Positions 15,478-24,306 are shown, numbered from the stretch's first letter. The stretch: DNA of 40,862 nucleotides from Pseudomonadota bacterium (GCA_023423065.1 JAFAGC010000045.1:1-40862), one strand, 5' to 3'. The notes: generated by a model from the sequence alone, not told the origin. Numbers and translations are program-made.

Positions 15478-16692
15478 TCAGCGGATGAGATTATTCATTT
15501 CGAAGATGGGCATGAGCATTGCAAAAACGATGCCCATGACGAAGAGGCCCATCACAACTATGAGAAGCGGCCCGAGCAATCCGACGAGCGCGCCCATCAT
15601 GGAATCGAGTTCACGTTCCTGGTTGGTCGCCGCCCGTTCGAGCATCGTGTCGAGTTCGCCGCTCGATTCGCCCGAGGAGATCAGGTGCACCGTCATGGGC
15701 GGGAACAACTTGCTGGAAGCGAGCGAGCGGCCGATCGGCGCGCCTTCGCGCACACGGGCCGCGGCCGCGACCACCGCGTCGCGCATGGGTAGATTGGTCA
15801 CCACCTCGCCGGCGATGCGCATCGCTTCGAGCACCGGCACGGCGCTCGCGGTCAGGATGCTGAAGGTGCGCGTGAACCGGGCGGTGTTGAACCCGCGCAC
15901 GAGGCGCCCGGCCAACGGCAGCCTCAGCTGGAAGCGATGGAAGCGCCGGCGATTGTCCGGATTCTTGAGCCAGTAGATCAATCCTACGATGGCGAGCACG
16001 ATCGCGATGGCGAGATAAATCCCCCAAACGCGCAGGAAATCGCTGACGACGATCAGCACCTGGGTGGCGAACGGCAAATTGCCCTTGCTCGACTCGAACA
16101 CCTCGATGACCTTCGGCACGACGTAGACCATCATGCCGATGACGATCCCGAGGCAGATGAAAGACAACACGATCGGGTACAGCAACGCGCCCAGGACTTT
16201 CTGGCGCGTGACCTCCCGGTTCTCGGTGTAGTCCGCGAGCCGCTCGAGCACGCCGTCCAGCCGGCCCGAGCTTTCGCCCGCGGACACGGTCGAGCGATAG
16301 ATCTCCGGGAATACCCTCGGGAATTCGCCGAGACCGTCGGCGAGCGTGTGGCCTTCCATCACCTTCGCGCGCACGCCGAGCATGATGCTCTGCACGCGCG
16401 GCTTCTCCGACTGCTGCGACACCGCGAGCAGCGCTTCCTCGAGCGGCAGGCCGGCCTTCACGAGGGTCGCGAGCTGGCGGGTCAAGAGCGAAAGATCGGA
16501 CGCGGAGACTCCGCGGCGCAGCGAAAACGAGCGCTGGCGTTTTGCTTCGCCGTGTTTGACCTCGGCGACCGTGACCGGCAGGAGCTGACGTTCGCGCAGG
16601 ATCTGCCGGACGTGCTTGACGGTGTCGCCTTCGACGACTCCGTTCTGTTCGCGGCCGGCGCTGTCGAGCGCGGTGTATTCGAAGGCACCCAT
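15478..16692 (-). CDS. gspF: Type II secretion inner-membrane platform protein GspF
   Basis: A 404-residue polytopic protein with the N-terminal GspF signature (MGAFEYTALDSAGREQNGVVEGDT). Two repeated T2SSF domains follow: LLTRQLATLVKAGLPLEEALLAVSQQ near 70 and FTRTFSILTASAVPVLEAMRIAGEVV near 275, each followed by GESSGRLD / GESSGELD. Membrane segments are at about 170-195 (LLYPIVLSFICLGIVIGMMVYVV), 222-242 and 376-398. It forms the inner-membrane platform that contacts the GspE ATPase. It starts 13 bp after gspE and is the last gene of the gspCDEF operon here; the pseudopilin genes are not adjacent. Confidence 0.95.
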   Translation of the reverse strand: MGAFEYTALDSAGREQNGVVEGDTVKHVRQILRERQLLPVTVAEVKHGEAKRQRSFSLRRGVSASDLSLLTRQLATLVKAGLPLEEALLAVSQQSEKPRVQSIMLGVRAKVMEGHTLADGLGEFPRVFPEIYRSTVSAGESSGRLDGVLERLADYTENREVTRQKVLGALLYPIVLSFICLGIVIGMMVYVVPKVIEVFESSKGNLPFATQVLIVVSDFLRVWGIYLAIAIVLAIVGLIYWLKNPDNRRRFHRFQLRLPLAGRLVRGFNTARFTRTFSILTASAVPVLEAMRIAGEVVTNLPMRDAVVAAAARVREGAPIGRSLASSKLFPPMTVHLISSGESSGELDTMLERAATNQERELDSMMGALVGLLGPLLIVVMGLFVMGIVFAMLMPIFEMNNLIR

Positions 16693-16705
16693 GGTGAAAG
16701 TGGTG

Positions 16706-18190
16706 TCAGTCCTCGCGAGTGACGCGCAGGACTTCTTCGATGGTCGTTTCGCCCTTCAGGACCTTGTCGAGGCCGTCGTCACGGATCGACGGCGTAAGGG
16801 TACGGGCATACCGCTCGAGTTCGTGCTCGGCCGAGCCATCGTGGATCATCGTCCGCATCTGGTCGTCGACGATCACGAGTTCGTAAATGCCCGTGCGTCC
16901 GCGGAATCCTCCCGGCCCGTCGCTCGGCCGGTACAGCGTCGGCGAGGGATCCTCGGGCTTGAGGCCCAGCAGCCGCCGTTCGTATTCGCCCGCCTTGAAG
17001 GGCTGCTTGGTGTCGGGGCTGAGGGTGCGCACGAGGCGCTGCGCGATCACGCCGATCAGCGACGAGGAGAGCAGGAACGGCTCGATGCCCATGTCGCGCA
17101 GGCGCGTGACGGCGCCCACCGCGGTGTTCGTGTGCAGGGTCGAGAGCACGAGGTGGCCGGTGAGCGAGGCCTGCACGGCGATCTGCGCGGTCTCGAGGTC
17201 GCGGATTTCGCCGACCATCACCACGTCCGGATCCTGGCGCAGGATGGCGCGCAGGCCGCGCGCGAAGGTCATCTCGACCTTGGTGTTCACCTGGGTCTGG
17301 CCGATGCCGTCGATGTAGTACTCGATCGGGTCCTCGACCGTCATGATGTTCTGCGTGTTGTCGTTCAGGTGCTCGAGGCCCGCATACAACGTGGTCGTCT
17401 TGCCCGAGCCGGTGGGACCGGTCACGAGGATGATGCCGTGCGGCTTGCGGAACAGGTCGCCGATGAGCTGCTCGGTCTGCGGATCCATGCCGAGCGCGGA
17501 GAGTTCCAGTCGTCCCGCCTGCTTGTCGAGGATACGCAGCACCACGCGCTCGCCGTGGCCCGACGGAATGGTCGAGACGCGCACGTCCACCGAACGTCCC
17601 GCGATCTTGAGGCTGATGCGGCCGTCCTGCGGCAGGCGCTTCTCGGCGATGTCGAGTTTCGACATGACCTTGATGCGGGACACCACCAGCGGCGCCACCG
17701 CGCGCTTGCTCTGCAGCACTTCGCGCAGGACGCCGTCCACGCGGAAGCGGATCACGAGCCGGTTCTCGAACGGCTCGATGTGGATGTCCGAAGCGTTTTC
17801 CTTGACCGCCTGCGTCAGCACCGCGTTGATCAGGCGGATGATCGGCGCGTCGTCCTCGCTCTCGAGCAGGTCGGCCTGCTCGGGCAGTTCCTGCGCGAGG
17901 TGCGCGAGGTCGGTGGATTCCTCGACGCCGGAGGCGGCCTCCATCGCGTCGCTGCCGGCCTCGTAGGCACGCTGCAGCAATGAATCAAACTGTTCGACTT
18001 CGACCTTCTCGAGCCGGATCGGGATGCCCATGTAGCGGCGCACTTCCGCGATGGCGCGGGGCGGGGCGCCCGGCCGGAACACGCACTCGGCGATGCCGTC
18101 GTGCACTCGCTGCACGAGCACCCCATTGCGCTTGGCGAACGCGAAGCCGACGCGCTGGGGGCGGGTGACTTCCGGCGCTGCCTCGGTCAT
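16706..18190 (-). CDS. gspE: Type II secretion ATPase GspE, lacking the zinc-binding cysteines
   Basis: A 494-residue secretion ATPase. It has an N-terminal MshEN-like region (about 1-95), the IRLINAVLTQAVKENASDIHIEP motif, Walker A GPTGSGKTTTLYA, the Asp box TVEDPIEYYIDGIGQTQV, Walker B RQDPDVVMVGEIRD and the His box LTGHLVLSTLHTNTA. In most GspE proteins a CxxC...CxxC zinc module follows the RTL motif. Here the corresponding stretch is RTLSPDTKQPF ... YRPSDGPGGFRGRTGIYEL, with Ser/Thr in place of the first pair and the second pair deleted. The protein has a single cysteine, near the N-terminus. It would energise pseudopilus assembly through GspF and GspL. The start ATG overlaps the gspD stop (ATGA). 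Confidence 0.95.
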   Translation of the reverse strand: MTEAAPEVTRPQRVGFAFAKRNGVLVQRVHDGIAECVFRPGAPPRAIAEVRRYMGIPIRLEKVEVEQFDSLLQRAYEAGSDAMEAASGVEESTDLAHLAQELPEQADLLESEDDAPIIRLINAVLTQAVKENASDIHIEPFENRLVIRFRVDGVLREVLQSKRAVAPLVVSRIKVMSKLDIAEKRLPQDGRISLKIAGRSVDVRVSTIPSGHGERVVLRILDKQAGRLELSALGMDPQTEQLIGDLFRKPHGIILVTGPTGSGKTTTLYAGLEHLNDNTQNIMTVEDPIEYYIDGIGQTQVNTKVEMTFARGLRAILRQDPDVVMVGEIRDLETAQIAVQASLTGHLVLSTLHTNTAVGAVTRLRDMGIEPFLLSSSLIGVIAQRLVRTLSPDTKQPFKAGEYERRLLGLKPEDPSPTLYRPSDGPGGFRGRTGIYELVIVDDQMRTMIHDGSAEHELERYARTLTPSIRDDGLDKVLKGETTIEEVLRVTRED

Positions 18191-20334
18191 GGCTGCGGTT
18201 GAGGTTGCGATTGTGGTTCCGGTTGCTGCTGCGGCAACGCAGGCTGCGGCGCGGTCGGTCCGGATTCGGACGGCGGCGCGGGCGCATCGGAGATCGGCGC
18301 CTGGCCCGGCGCGAGCGGCGGCGGAATCGGCGGCAGGCGCGGTTCCTTGCTGAACGGGATCAGCGGCAGGACCTCGGTCTTCGGCCGGCCGGCCTTGATC
18401 TGTTCATTGCGGATGTAGTTGTACTTCGCGTCGGTCGCGATCGCCGTGGCGAGACCGTCGCGCAGGATCTTCGGACGGATGAAGACCATGAGGTTGGTCT
18501 TCTCGGTGTCCCGCTTGCGTGTCTTGAACAGCGCGCCCAGGACCGGAATGCGGCCGAGGTAGGGCACGCGCGATTCGCTGCGCACGTCGCCGTCACGGAT
18601 CAAGCCGCCGAGCACGACGATGCCGCCGTCCTCGATGAGCACGTTGGTGTTGATCGTGCGCTTGAGCGTGATCGCACTGCCGACGTCGCCCGTGGTGCCG
18701 GCGAGATCGGAGCTTTCGATCTCGATCTTGAGCTGCACCAGCGCGCCGCCCTCGTTGACCTGCGGCGTGATCTTGAGAATCGTGCCGACTTCCTGGCGCT
18801 GCACGGTCGTGAATGGATTCACTTCGCCCGCGGTGCTGCCGGTGGTGTTCGTGTACTGGCCCGTGATGAACGGGACCTCCTGGGCAACCTTGAGCTCGGC
18901 CTCCTGGTTGTCCATCGTGACCGTCGACGGGGTCGCGATGATGTTGGTGTTCGCGTCGCCCTGCAGCGCGCGGATCATCGCGGCGAAGTTCACGCCGGTG
19001 GCCGCGATCCGGCCGATTCCGAACGTGGTGCCGGTGGCGAGGGCGGGCGGAGCGGAGGCGGGATTGTCGATCGCCTGCGCGAGCTGTGCGAGGTTCACGC
19101 CGCCGACCGGCGACATGAACGTGCCCACGGGAATGTTGCTGCTGTCTTCGGACCACACCGCCCAGTTCACGCCCAGCTCGGCGTTCTTCTTGACCTGCAC
19201 GTCGACGATGATGGCTTCGACCAGCACCTGCGCGCGGCGGATGTCGAGCTTGTCGACGATGGCCCGGAGCGAGCGCATCACCTTCGCGGGCGCGGTGATC
19301 ACGAGCGAGTTGGTCTCGGGTTCGGCCCAGATCGTGGTCGTGCGGTCCGCGCTCGCCGCCACCGACGAGGTCTGGCCGCCGGCCGCGGGCGCGCCGGTGG
19401 TCAGGGCGACGGTCGCGGTGATCTGTTCCTTGAGCTTGGCCGCGATCTTCTCCGCGTCCGCGAATTGCAGGTAGATGACCTGGGTGTCGCCGCCGCTCTG
19501 GAGCGGGGTGTCCAGGTGGGCGACCAGGGTCTTGATGCGCAGGCGCAGCGACTTGTCGCCGCCGATGAGGACGCTGTTCGAACGGTCGTCCGCGATCACG
19601 CGTGACGGTCCGGCACCGCCGCCTTCGGGTCCGCCGCCCTGCTGTGCGAAGAACGTGTTCACCACGCGCACGACTTCGGCCGCCGTGGCGTGCTGCAGGT
19701 TGATGATGTCGACGTCGCTGTCGCCCGCCTGGTCGATGCGCCCGATGATCCGCATCATGCGGTTCACGTTGCTGGCGCGGTCCGAGATGATGAGGATGTT
19801 GCTGGTCGGATAGGCGGCGAGGTGCGCCGACTGCGGCATCAGTGGACGCAACACGGGCACGATCTGCGCGGCGTTCACGTTCTTGACCGCGATGACCTGC
19901 GTGACCAGTTCCTCCGAGTCGGCGCGGACGCGGTCGGGCAGGTCCTGGTTGACCAGCTGGCGCGCGTTCGCGTCCGGAACGATCCGGATGATGTCGCCGG
20001 ATTCCACGGCCACGAACTGGTGGACCTGGAGCAGGGCGAGGAACGCCTCGTAGAATGCCCCCGGGGTCATCGGTGTCTGCGACAGCATCGTCACCTGCGC
20101 GCGCACGCGCGGGTCCGGAATGATGGTCTTGCCGGTCACCTGCGCGACGGCGTCGATGACCTGGCCGATCTCGACGTCGCGGAAGTTAGGCGTTATGCGC
20201 TGGCCGTTGAGCTGCTGCGCGCTGACGGTGGTTGTCGCGGCGAGCGCAATCAGCAGGACGAACAGGCTCACGGATCGGGTCGTCGGGCCGAGCATCTGGA
20301 TGCCCTGGCGCGGGTTGTTTGTCTGGTACTGCAT
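18187..20334 (-). CDS. gspD: Type II secretion outer-membrane secretin GspD
   Basis: A 715-residue secretin precursor. A signal peptide ends at TVSA-QQ (about residue 39). The N0 domain (ITPNFRDVEIGQVIDAVAQVTGKTIIPDP) is followed by N1-N3 repeats, including AAYPTSNILIISDRASNVNRM and SRVIADDRSNSVLIGG. The secretin domain has VLVEAIIVDVQVKKNAELGVNW, VPFITGQY, and the GGLIRDG...VPYLGRIPVLGALFKTRKR...TNLMVFIRPKIL end block. The C-terminus is a long Pro/Gln tail (about 660-715) ending QQQPEPQSQPQPQP, where a pilotin-binding S-domain would sit in some species. The first ATG at 20334 follows AAGG, 8 bp after gspC; an ATG at 20295 just before the signal peptide is an alternative. It forms the outer-membrane exit channel. 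Confidence 0.95.
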   Translation of the reverse strand: MQYQTNNPRQGIQMLGPTTRSVSLFVLLIALAATTTVSAQQLNGQRITPNFRDVEIGQVIDAVAQVTGKTIIPDPRVRAQVTMLSQTPMTPGAFYEAFLALLQVHQFVAVESGDIIRIVPDANARQLVNQDLPDRVRADSEELVTQVIAVKNVNAAQIVPVLRPLMPQSAHLAAYPTSNILIISDRASNVNRMMRIIGRIDQAGDSDVDIINLQHATAAEVVRVVNTFFAQQGGGPEGGGAGPSRVIADDRSNSVLIGGDKSLRLRIKTLVAHLDTPLQSGGDTQVIYLQFADAEKIAAKLKEQITATVALTTGAPAAGGQTSSVAASADRTTTIWAEPETNSLVITAPAKVMRSLRAIVDKLDIRRAQVLVEAIIVDVQVKKNAELGVNWAVWSEDSSNIPVGTFMSPVGGVNLAQLAQAIDNPASAPPALATGTTFGIGRIAATGVNFAAMIRALQGDANTNIIATPSTVTMDNQEAELKVAQEVPFITGQYTNTTGSTAGEVNPFTTVQRQEVGTILKITPQVNEGGALVQLKIEIESSDLAGTTGDVGSAITLKRTINTNVLIEDGGIVVLGGLIRDGDVRSESRVPYLGRIPVLGALFKTRKRDTEKTNLMVFIRPKILRDGLATAIATDAKYNYIRNEQIKAGRPKTEVLPLIPFSKEPRLPPIPPPLAPGQAPISDAPAPPSESGPTAPQPALPQQQPEPQSQPQPQP

Positions 20335-20342
20335 GGACCTTG

Positions 20343-21302
20343 TTATTCGTTCCCGGGTGGCGCTTCCGCCGGTGGCTGGTCAGCCGGAATCATGCCATCC
20401 CCGCCGGAGCCCAGCTGCTCGGCTTCCGACGCCACCTGTGCAATGTTGAGCACCAGTTCCTGCTGCCGTCCATTGCGGGTGACCGTTACCCGGGCGTCGG
20501 TCGAGGAGTTGAGGGTGTTGAAGATCTCCTGGGCGCGGTCCCGGTCGTCGAGCGGGGTCCCATTGATGGCGGTCACCAGGTCGCCGGCCCTCAGGCCCAG
20601 CCGGGCGAAGGCCTGGCGATTGGCCCCGGGATAAAGCCGGAATCCACGCATCTTGCCGCCCGCGAATACGGGCTGTGGCCGCAATACCTGGCCGAGCAGG
20701 CCCGGATCCTCGTTGACCAGCCGGCGCATGCGTTCGAGCGCCTGGTCGTTGCCCGCTGCCGCCGGCATCGGTGGCGGAGGGGCACTGGCCATGGAGGTGG
20801 ATCGGCGCGGCAGGAAAACCGATTCGAGCACGCCGCCCCGATCGATCACGGCGCGATCGTTGTAGACAGAATGTAGCTGCGCGCCACCGGGTACCTGCTT
20901 GCCGACGGTGACCACCTTCGCGGAGGCCGCGTTCTCACCGATGATCGCCATGCCGATCTTGGGGTCTTCGGTCGCCAGCACGCCGGCCAGCACCAGCGGC
21001 ATGCTCGAGGGCGGGGCGTTCGCGCCGTCGCCGCCAGATCCTTGCACGGCCGCCTCTCCGAACAGGTGTGCGTTCATCAGCGCCCCGATGTCGAGGGGCG
21101 GCGCGATCGGTGTCGAGACGACAGGTGGAGGCGCCGTCTGACGGCTGCGACCGCTCATGCCGACCACAATGAACGCGAGTTGAGCCGCAAGCGCGAGCGC
21201 GAGGATGAAGGTCACGATTTGCGGAGCGCGCGCAATCACCCTGGAGCGCCAGTCGCCTCCAGCACTTGCGCCCGAGCTCCAGATGTTCGCAACCATTTCC
21301 AT
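20343..21302 (-). CDS. gspC: Type II secretion protein GspC
   Basis: A 319-residue bitopic protein. One membrane helix at about 28-49 (IVTFILALALAAQLAFIVVG) follows a short cytoplasmic N-terminus. The periplasmic homology region (LFGEA ... MPLVLAGVLATEDPKIGMAIIGE ... KVVTVGKQVPGGAQLHSVYNDRAVIDRGGVLESVFLPR) binds the secretin N0 domain. A C-terminal PDZ domain (about 215-290; GFRLYPGANRQAFARLGLRAGDLVTAINGTPL) is thought to help recognise substrates. The tail is Pro-rich. First gene of gspCDEF. Its promoter must lie in the 111-bp region shared with divergent clpS, which contains an inverted repeat at 21358-21373. Confidence 0.92.
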   Translation of the reverse strand: MEMVANIWSSGASAGGDWRSRVIARAPQIVTFILALALAAQLAFIVVGMSGRSRQTAPPPVVSTPIAPPLDIGALMNAHLFGEAAVQGSGGDGANAPPSSMPLVLAGVLATEDPKIGMAIIGENAASAKVVTVGKQVPGGAQLHSVYNDRAVIDRGGVLESVFLPRRSTSMASAPPPPMPAAAGNDQALERMRRLVNEDPGLLGQVLRPQPVFAGGKMRGFRLYPGANRQAFARLGLRAGDLVTAINGTPLDDRDRAQEIFNTLNSSTDARVTVTRNGRQQELVLNIAQVASEAEQLGSGGDGMIPADQPPAEAPPGNE

Positions 21303-21357
21303 GATGATACGTTTCGTCCCTTCGCGCCCTCAAGCGCTTGTTTTGTCTTGGCAAAGC

Positions 21358-21373
21358 GACGGTTCCAACCGTC
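21358..21373. repeat. Perfect inverted repeat in the gspC-clpS intergenic region
   Basis: GACGGTT-CC-AACCGTC is a 7-2-7 inverted repeat immediately upstream of the clpS -35 element. A perfect decamer palindrome CAAGCGCTTG lies at 21331-21340. Either could be an operator for the divergent gspC or clpS transcripts. There is no T-run, so they are not terminators. Confidence 0.55.
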
Positions 21374-21376
21374 CAC

Positions 21377-21405
21377 TTGTCATGCCTGATGACGCCCCCT
21401 ATAAA
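21377..21405 (+). promoter_or_regulatory. Strong clpS promoter, -35 TTGTCA and -10 TATAAA
   Basis: TTGTCA (21377-21382) and TATAAA (21400-21405) each match consensus at 5 of 6 positions and are 17 bp apart. Transcription would begin about 21411-21413, at or just before the clpS ATG at 21414. The -10 sits in GCCCCCTATAAAGGGGC, an inverted repeat, and overlaps the only Shine-Dalgarno-like sequence (AAAGGGG). Confidence 0.7.
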
Positions 21406-21413
21406 GGGGCTCA

Positions 21414-21743
21414 ATGCCCAGCTCTGAAACTGAACGCCCCGATCATGGGGGCGCGGGCCTCGCTGTCGAAGAAGCCGAGCCCAAGACCAAGCAGCCACCG
21501 TTATATCAGGTGGTGCTGCTCAACGACGATTACACCCCAATGGAGTTCGTCGTCGACGTTCTGGAGAAATTCTTCCGCATGGACCGCACCACGGCGACGC
21601 GCGTCATGCTCGAGGTACATACGCAAGGCAAGGGTATTTGTGGTGTGTTCACATACGAAATAGCCGAAACGAAAGTGGCCCTCGTCACCTCGTACGCGCG
21701 CGATCATCACCATCCGCTGATGTGCACGCTCGAGGAGGCGTAG
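21414..21743 (+). CDS. clpS: ClpS, N-degron adaptor for ClpAP
   Basis: A 109-residue adaptor. After a flexible 28-residue N-terminus the core fold starts at LYQVVLLNDDYTPMEFVVDVLEKFF. N37 and D38 and the histidine H69 (MLEVHTQGKG) are the residues that hold the N-terminal amino group of substrates in characterised ClpS proteins. The GVFTYEIAETKV strand and the HPLMCTLEE end contact ClpA. It delivers proteins with N-terminal Leu, Phe, Tyr or Trp to ClpAP. clpA follows after 33 bp. The strong promoter directly upstream suggests a leaderless or near-leaderless mRNA. Confidence 0.96.
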   Translation: MPSSETERPDHGGAGLAVEEAEPKTKQPPLYQVVLLNDDYTPMEFVVDVLEKFFRMDRTTATRVMLEVHTQGKGICGVFTYEIAETKVALVTSYARDHHHPLMCTLEEA

Positions 21744-21776
21744 GGCACGTGATCTAACGGCCGCGAGGTTGCAAAG

Positions 21777-24050
21777 GTGTTATCGCAAGAGCTCGAATTC
21801 TGTCTGAACGACGCCTTCGCCAAGGCGCGTGAAGCTCGTCATGAGTTCCTCACCGTCGAGCACCTGCTGATCGCCATCCTCGATACGCCGAAGGTGCGCG
21901 AGATCCTGCGGGCCTGCGGGGCGGACATAAACCGCCTCAAGGACGCGCTCAACGATCATCTCGACCGGACCACGCCGCGGCTGCCCGCGGACGAGGACCG
22001 CGAGGTCCAGCCGACGCTCGGATTCCAGCGGGTACTGCAGCGCGCGGTATTCCACGTGCAGTCCTCGGGAAAGAAGGAAGTCGGCGTCGCGAACGTGCTC
22101 ATTGCCATTTTCAGCGAGAAGCAGAGTCACGCAGTGCACCTGCTCAACCGCGCGGACGTCACGCGTCTCGACGTCGTCAATTTCGTTTCGCACGGGCTGT
22201 CCAAGATCGCCGAGGAAAAGGCGGGCAAGGAAGAGACCGCGACCGAGGCCGAACGCGAGCCCGAAGGCGGCAGCGCGCTCGACAAGTACACGACGAACCT
22301 CAACCAGCTCGCCCAGGACGGCAAGATCGATCCGCTGATCGGACGCCAGCTCGAGGTCGAACGGACCATCGAGATCCTGTGCCGCCGCCGCAAGAACAAC
22401 CCGCTGTACGTCGGCGAGGCGGGCGTGGGCAAGACGGCCATCGCCGAGGGCCTCGCGCGCATGATCGTCGAGGGCAAGGTCCCCGACGTCCTGTCCGACT
22501 GCACTATCTACTCGCTCGACATGGGCTCGCTGATCGCGGGCACAAAATATCGCGGCGATTTCGAGAAACGTCTCAAGAGCGTGATCGCCGAGCTCAAGAA
22601 GCAGCCGGGCGCGATCCTGTTCATCGACGAGATCCACACCGTGATCGGCGCGGGCGCGGCCTCGGGCGGCGTCATGGACGCGTCGAACCTGATCAAGCCC
22701 GTGCTCACCAATGGCGAGCTGCGCTGCATCGGCTCGACGACCTACCAGGAATACCGCGGAATCTTCGAGAAGGATCACGCGCTCGCGCGGCGTTTCCAGA
22801 AGATAGACGTGGTCGAGCCTACCGTCGGCGAGACCGTCGACATCCTCATGGGGCTCAAGCCGCGCTTCGAGCAGCATCACGGCGTCACCTACACCAACGA
22901 TGCGATCCGCGCCGCCGCGGAGCTCGCGGCGCGCCACATCAACGAACGGCACATGCCCGACAAGGCCATCGACGTGGTCGACGAGGCCGGCGCACGCCTG
23001 CGCCTGAAGCCCGCCAACGAGCGCGAGACCGCGGTCGAGGTCAAGCACATCGAAGACGTGGTCGCGCGCATGGCGCGTATCCCCGCGAAGAGCGTCTCGC
23101 AATCGGACAAGGAAGTGCTGCGCAATCTCGAGCGCAATCTCAAACTCGTGATCTACGGCCAGGACAGGGCGATCGAGTCGCTCGCGGCCGCCATCAAGAT
23201 GGCGCGTTCGGGCCTCGGCGATCAGCGCAAGCCGGTGGGCAGTTTCCTGTTCGCGGGCCCGACCGGCGTCGGCAAGACCGAGGTGACCCGCCAGCTCGCG
23301 ATCGCGATGGGCATCGAATTCATCCGCTTCGACATGTCGGAGTACATGGAGCGGCACACGGTCTCGCGCCTGATCGGCGCGCCGCCCGGATACGTGGGCT
23401 TCGACCAGGGCGGCCTGCTCACCGAGGCGATCGCCAAGCACCCGCATTGCGTGCTGCTGCTCGACGAGGTCGAGAAGGCGCACCCGGACGTGTTCAACCT
23501 GCTGCTGCAGGTCATGGACCACGGCACGCTCACGGACAACAACGGTCGCAAGGCCGACTTCCGCCACGTCATCATCGTCATGACGACGAACGCCGGCGCG
23601 TTCGAGATGAACCGCGCCTCGATCGGTTTCGTGCAGTCGGACAACACCACAGATGGCGCCGAGGCGATCAAACGCCTGTTCTCGCCCGAGTTCCGCAACC
23701 GCATCGACGCGATCATCCAGTTCGCGCCGCTCGACATGCCGGTGATCGAACGCGTCGTCGACAAACTACTGCTCGAGATCGAGGCGCAGCTCGAGAAGAA
23801 GGGCGTCAGCATCGTGCTCGACGACGCGGCGCGGCGCTGGCTCGCGGAGAAAGGCTACGATCCGAAGATGGGTGCGCGTCCGATGGCGCGGCTCATGCAG
23901 GAGCAGATCAAGCGACCGCTCGCGGAGGAACTGCTGTTCGGCAAGCTCGTCGCGGGTGGAACGGTGAAGATCGGCGTCGGCGCGGACGGCAAGGGGCTCG
24001 CGCTCGAGACTTTCCCGAACGAAGTGCCGGCGCTGCCCGCGCTGCACTAG
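21777..24050 (+). CDS. clpA: ClpA, AAA+ unfoldase of the ClpAP protease
   Basis: A 757-residue Hsp100 protein. It has an N-terminal Clp-N double repeat (SQELEFCLNDAFAKAREARHEFLTVEHLLIAIL), then AAA+ module 1 with Walker A GEAGVGKTA and Walker B ILFIDEIHT, and module 2 with GPTGVGKTE and VLLLDEVEKAHPD. The ClpP-docking tripeptide is IGF in NRASIGFVQ. There is no long coiled-coil middle domain, which separates ClpA from ClpB. The GTG start at 21777 follows GAGG. It unfolds substrates, including those delivered by ClpS, into ClpP. clpP is not in this window. Confidence 0.97.
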   Translation: MLSQELEFCLNDAFAKAREARHEFLTVEHLLIAILDTPKVREILRACGADINRLKDALNDHLDRTTPRLPADEDREVQPTLGFQRVLQRAVFHVQSSGKKEVGVANVLIAIFSEKQSHAVHLLNRADVTRLDVVNFVSHGLSKIAEEKAGKEETATEAEREPEGGSALDKYTTNLNQLAQDGKIDPLIGRQLEVERTIEILCRRRKNNPLYVGEAGVGKTAIAEGLARMIVEGKVPDVLSDCTIYSLDMGSLIAGTKYRGDFEKRLKSVIAELKKQPGAILFIDEIHTVIGAGAASGGVMDASNLIKPVLTNGELRCIGSTTYQEYRGIFEKDHALARRFQKIDVVEPTVGETVDILMGLKPRFEQHHGVTYTNDAIRAAAELAARHINERHMPDKAIDVVDEAGARLRLKPANERETAVEVKHIEDVVARMARIPAKSVSQSDKEVLRNLERNLKLVIYGQDRAIESLAAAIKMARSGLGDQRKPVGSFLFAGPTGVGKTEVTRQLAIAMGIEFIRFDMSEYMERHTVSRLIGAPPGYVGFDQGGLLTEAIAKHPHCVLLLDEVEKAHPDVFNLLLQVMDHGTLTDNNGRKADFRHVIIVMTTNAGAFEMNRASIGFVQSDNTTDGAEAIKRLFSPEFRNRIDAIIQFAPLDMPVIERVVDKLLLEIEAQLEKKGVSIVLDDAARRWLAEKGYDPKMGARPMARLMQEQIKRPLAEELLFGKLVAGGTVKIGVGADGKGLALETFPNEVPALPALH

Positions 24051-24081
24051 TTGCGCCGGGGAGTACCACTCACCCTGTGTG

Positions 24082-24306
24082 TTAGCTCCGGCGCCAGAAG
24101 CGGCCGCTCAGCCAGCCGACCGCGAACATCACGCTGAGGCTCAGCCACAGCGGCATCTCGATGCCGACGTGAAACACGTCGATCGTGATGCGGTCGCGAT
24201 TCTGGAAGATGAAGGCTGCCGCGAGGATCACGAGCGCGATAGCCAGCCAGTTCGCCGCCGTAAGCTGCGACAGCGAGAAGCCATGCTTTTCCGATTGAGT
24301 GGTCAT
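24082..24306 (-). CDS. LapA-domain (DUF1049-like) small membrane protein
   Basis: A 74-residue inner-membrane protein with two hydrophobic helices: NWLAIALVILAAAFIFQNRD (about 20-38) and PLWLSLSVMFAVGWLSGRF (about 52-70). The pattern FxxQNxxxxxxxxF followed by a second helix ending in GxLxG is that of the LapA/DUF1049 family, whose E. coli member takes part in LPS assembly control. The ATG at 24306 is chosen because the sequence upstream in frame is low-complexity and lacks a ribosome site. It stands alone between clpA (convergent) and the AraC gene, with no LapB partner next to it. Confidence 0.75.
   Translation of the reverse strand: MTTQSEKHGFSLSQLTAANWLAIALVILAAAFIFQNRDRITIDVFHVGIEMPLWLSLSVMFAVGWLSGRFWRRS

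Noticed and set aside
16616..17983. Long plus-strand frame opposite gspE
   Set aside because: The opposite strand encodes GspE with all ATPase motifs; this frame has no recognisable domain and a His/Arg/Asp-rich antisense composition.
24053..24094. Possible terminator between clpA and the LapA-like gene
   Set aside because: The GCGCCGG/CCGGCGC arms are only 7 bp, the loop is 28 bases, and no T-run follows on either strand.
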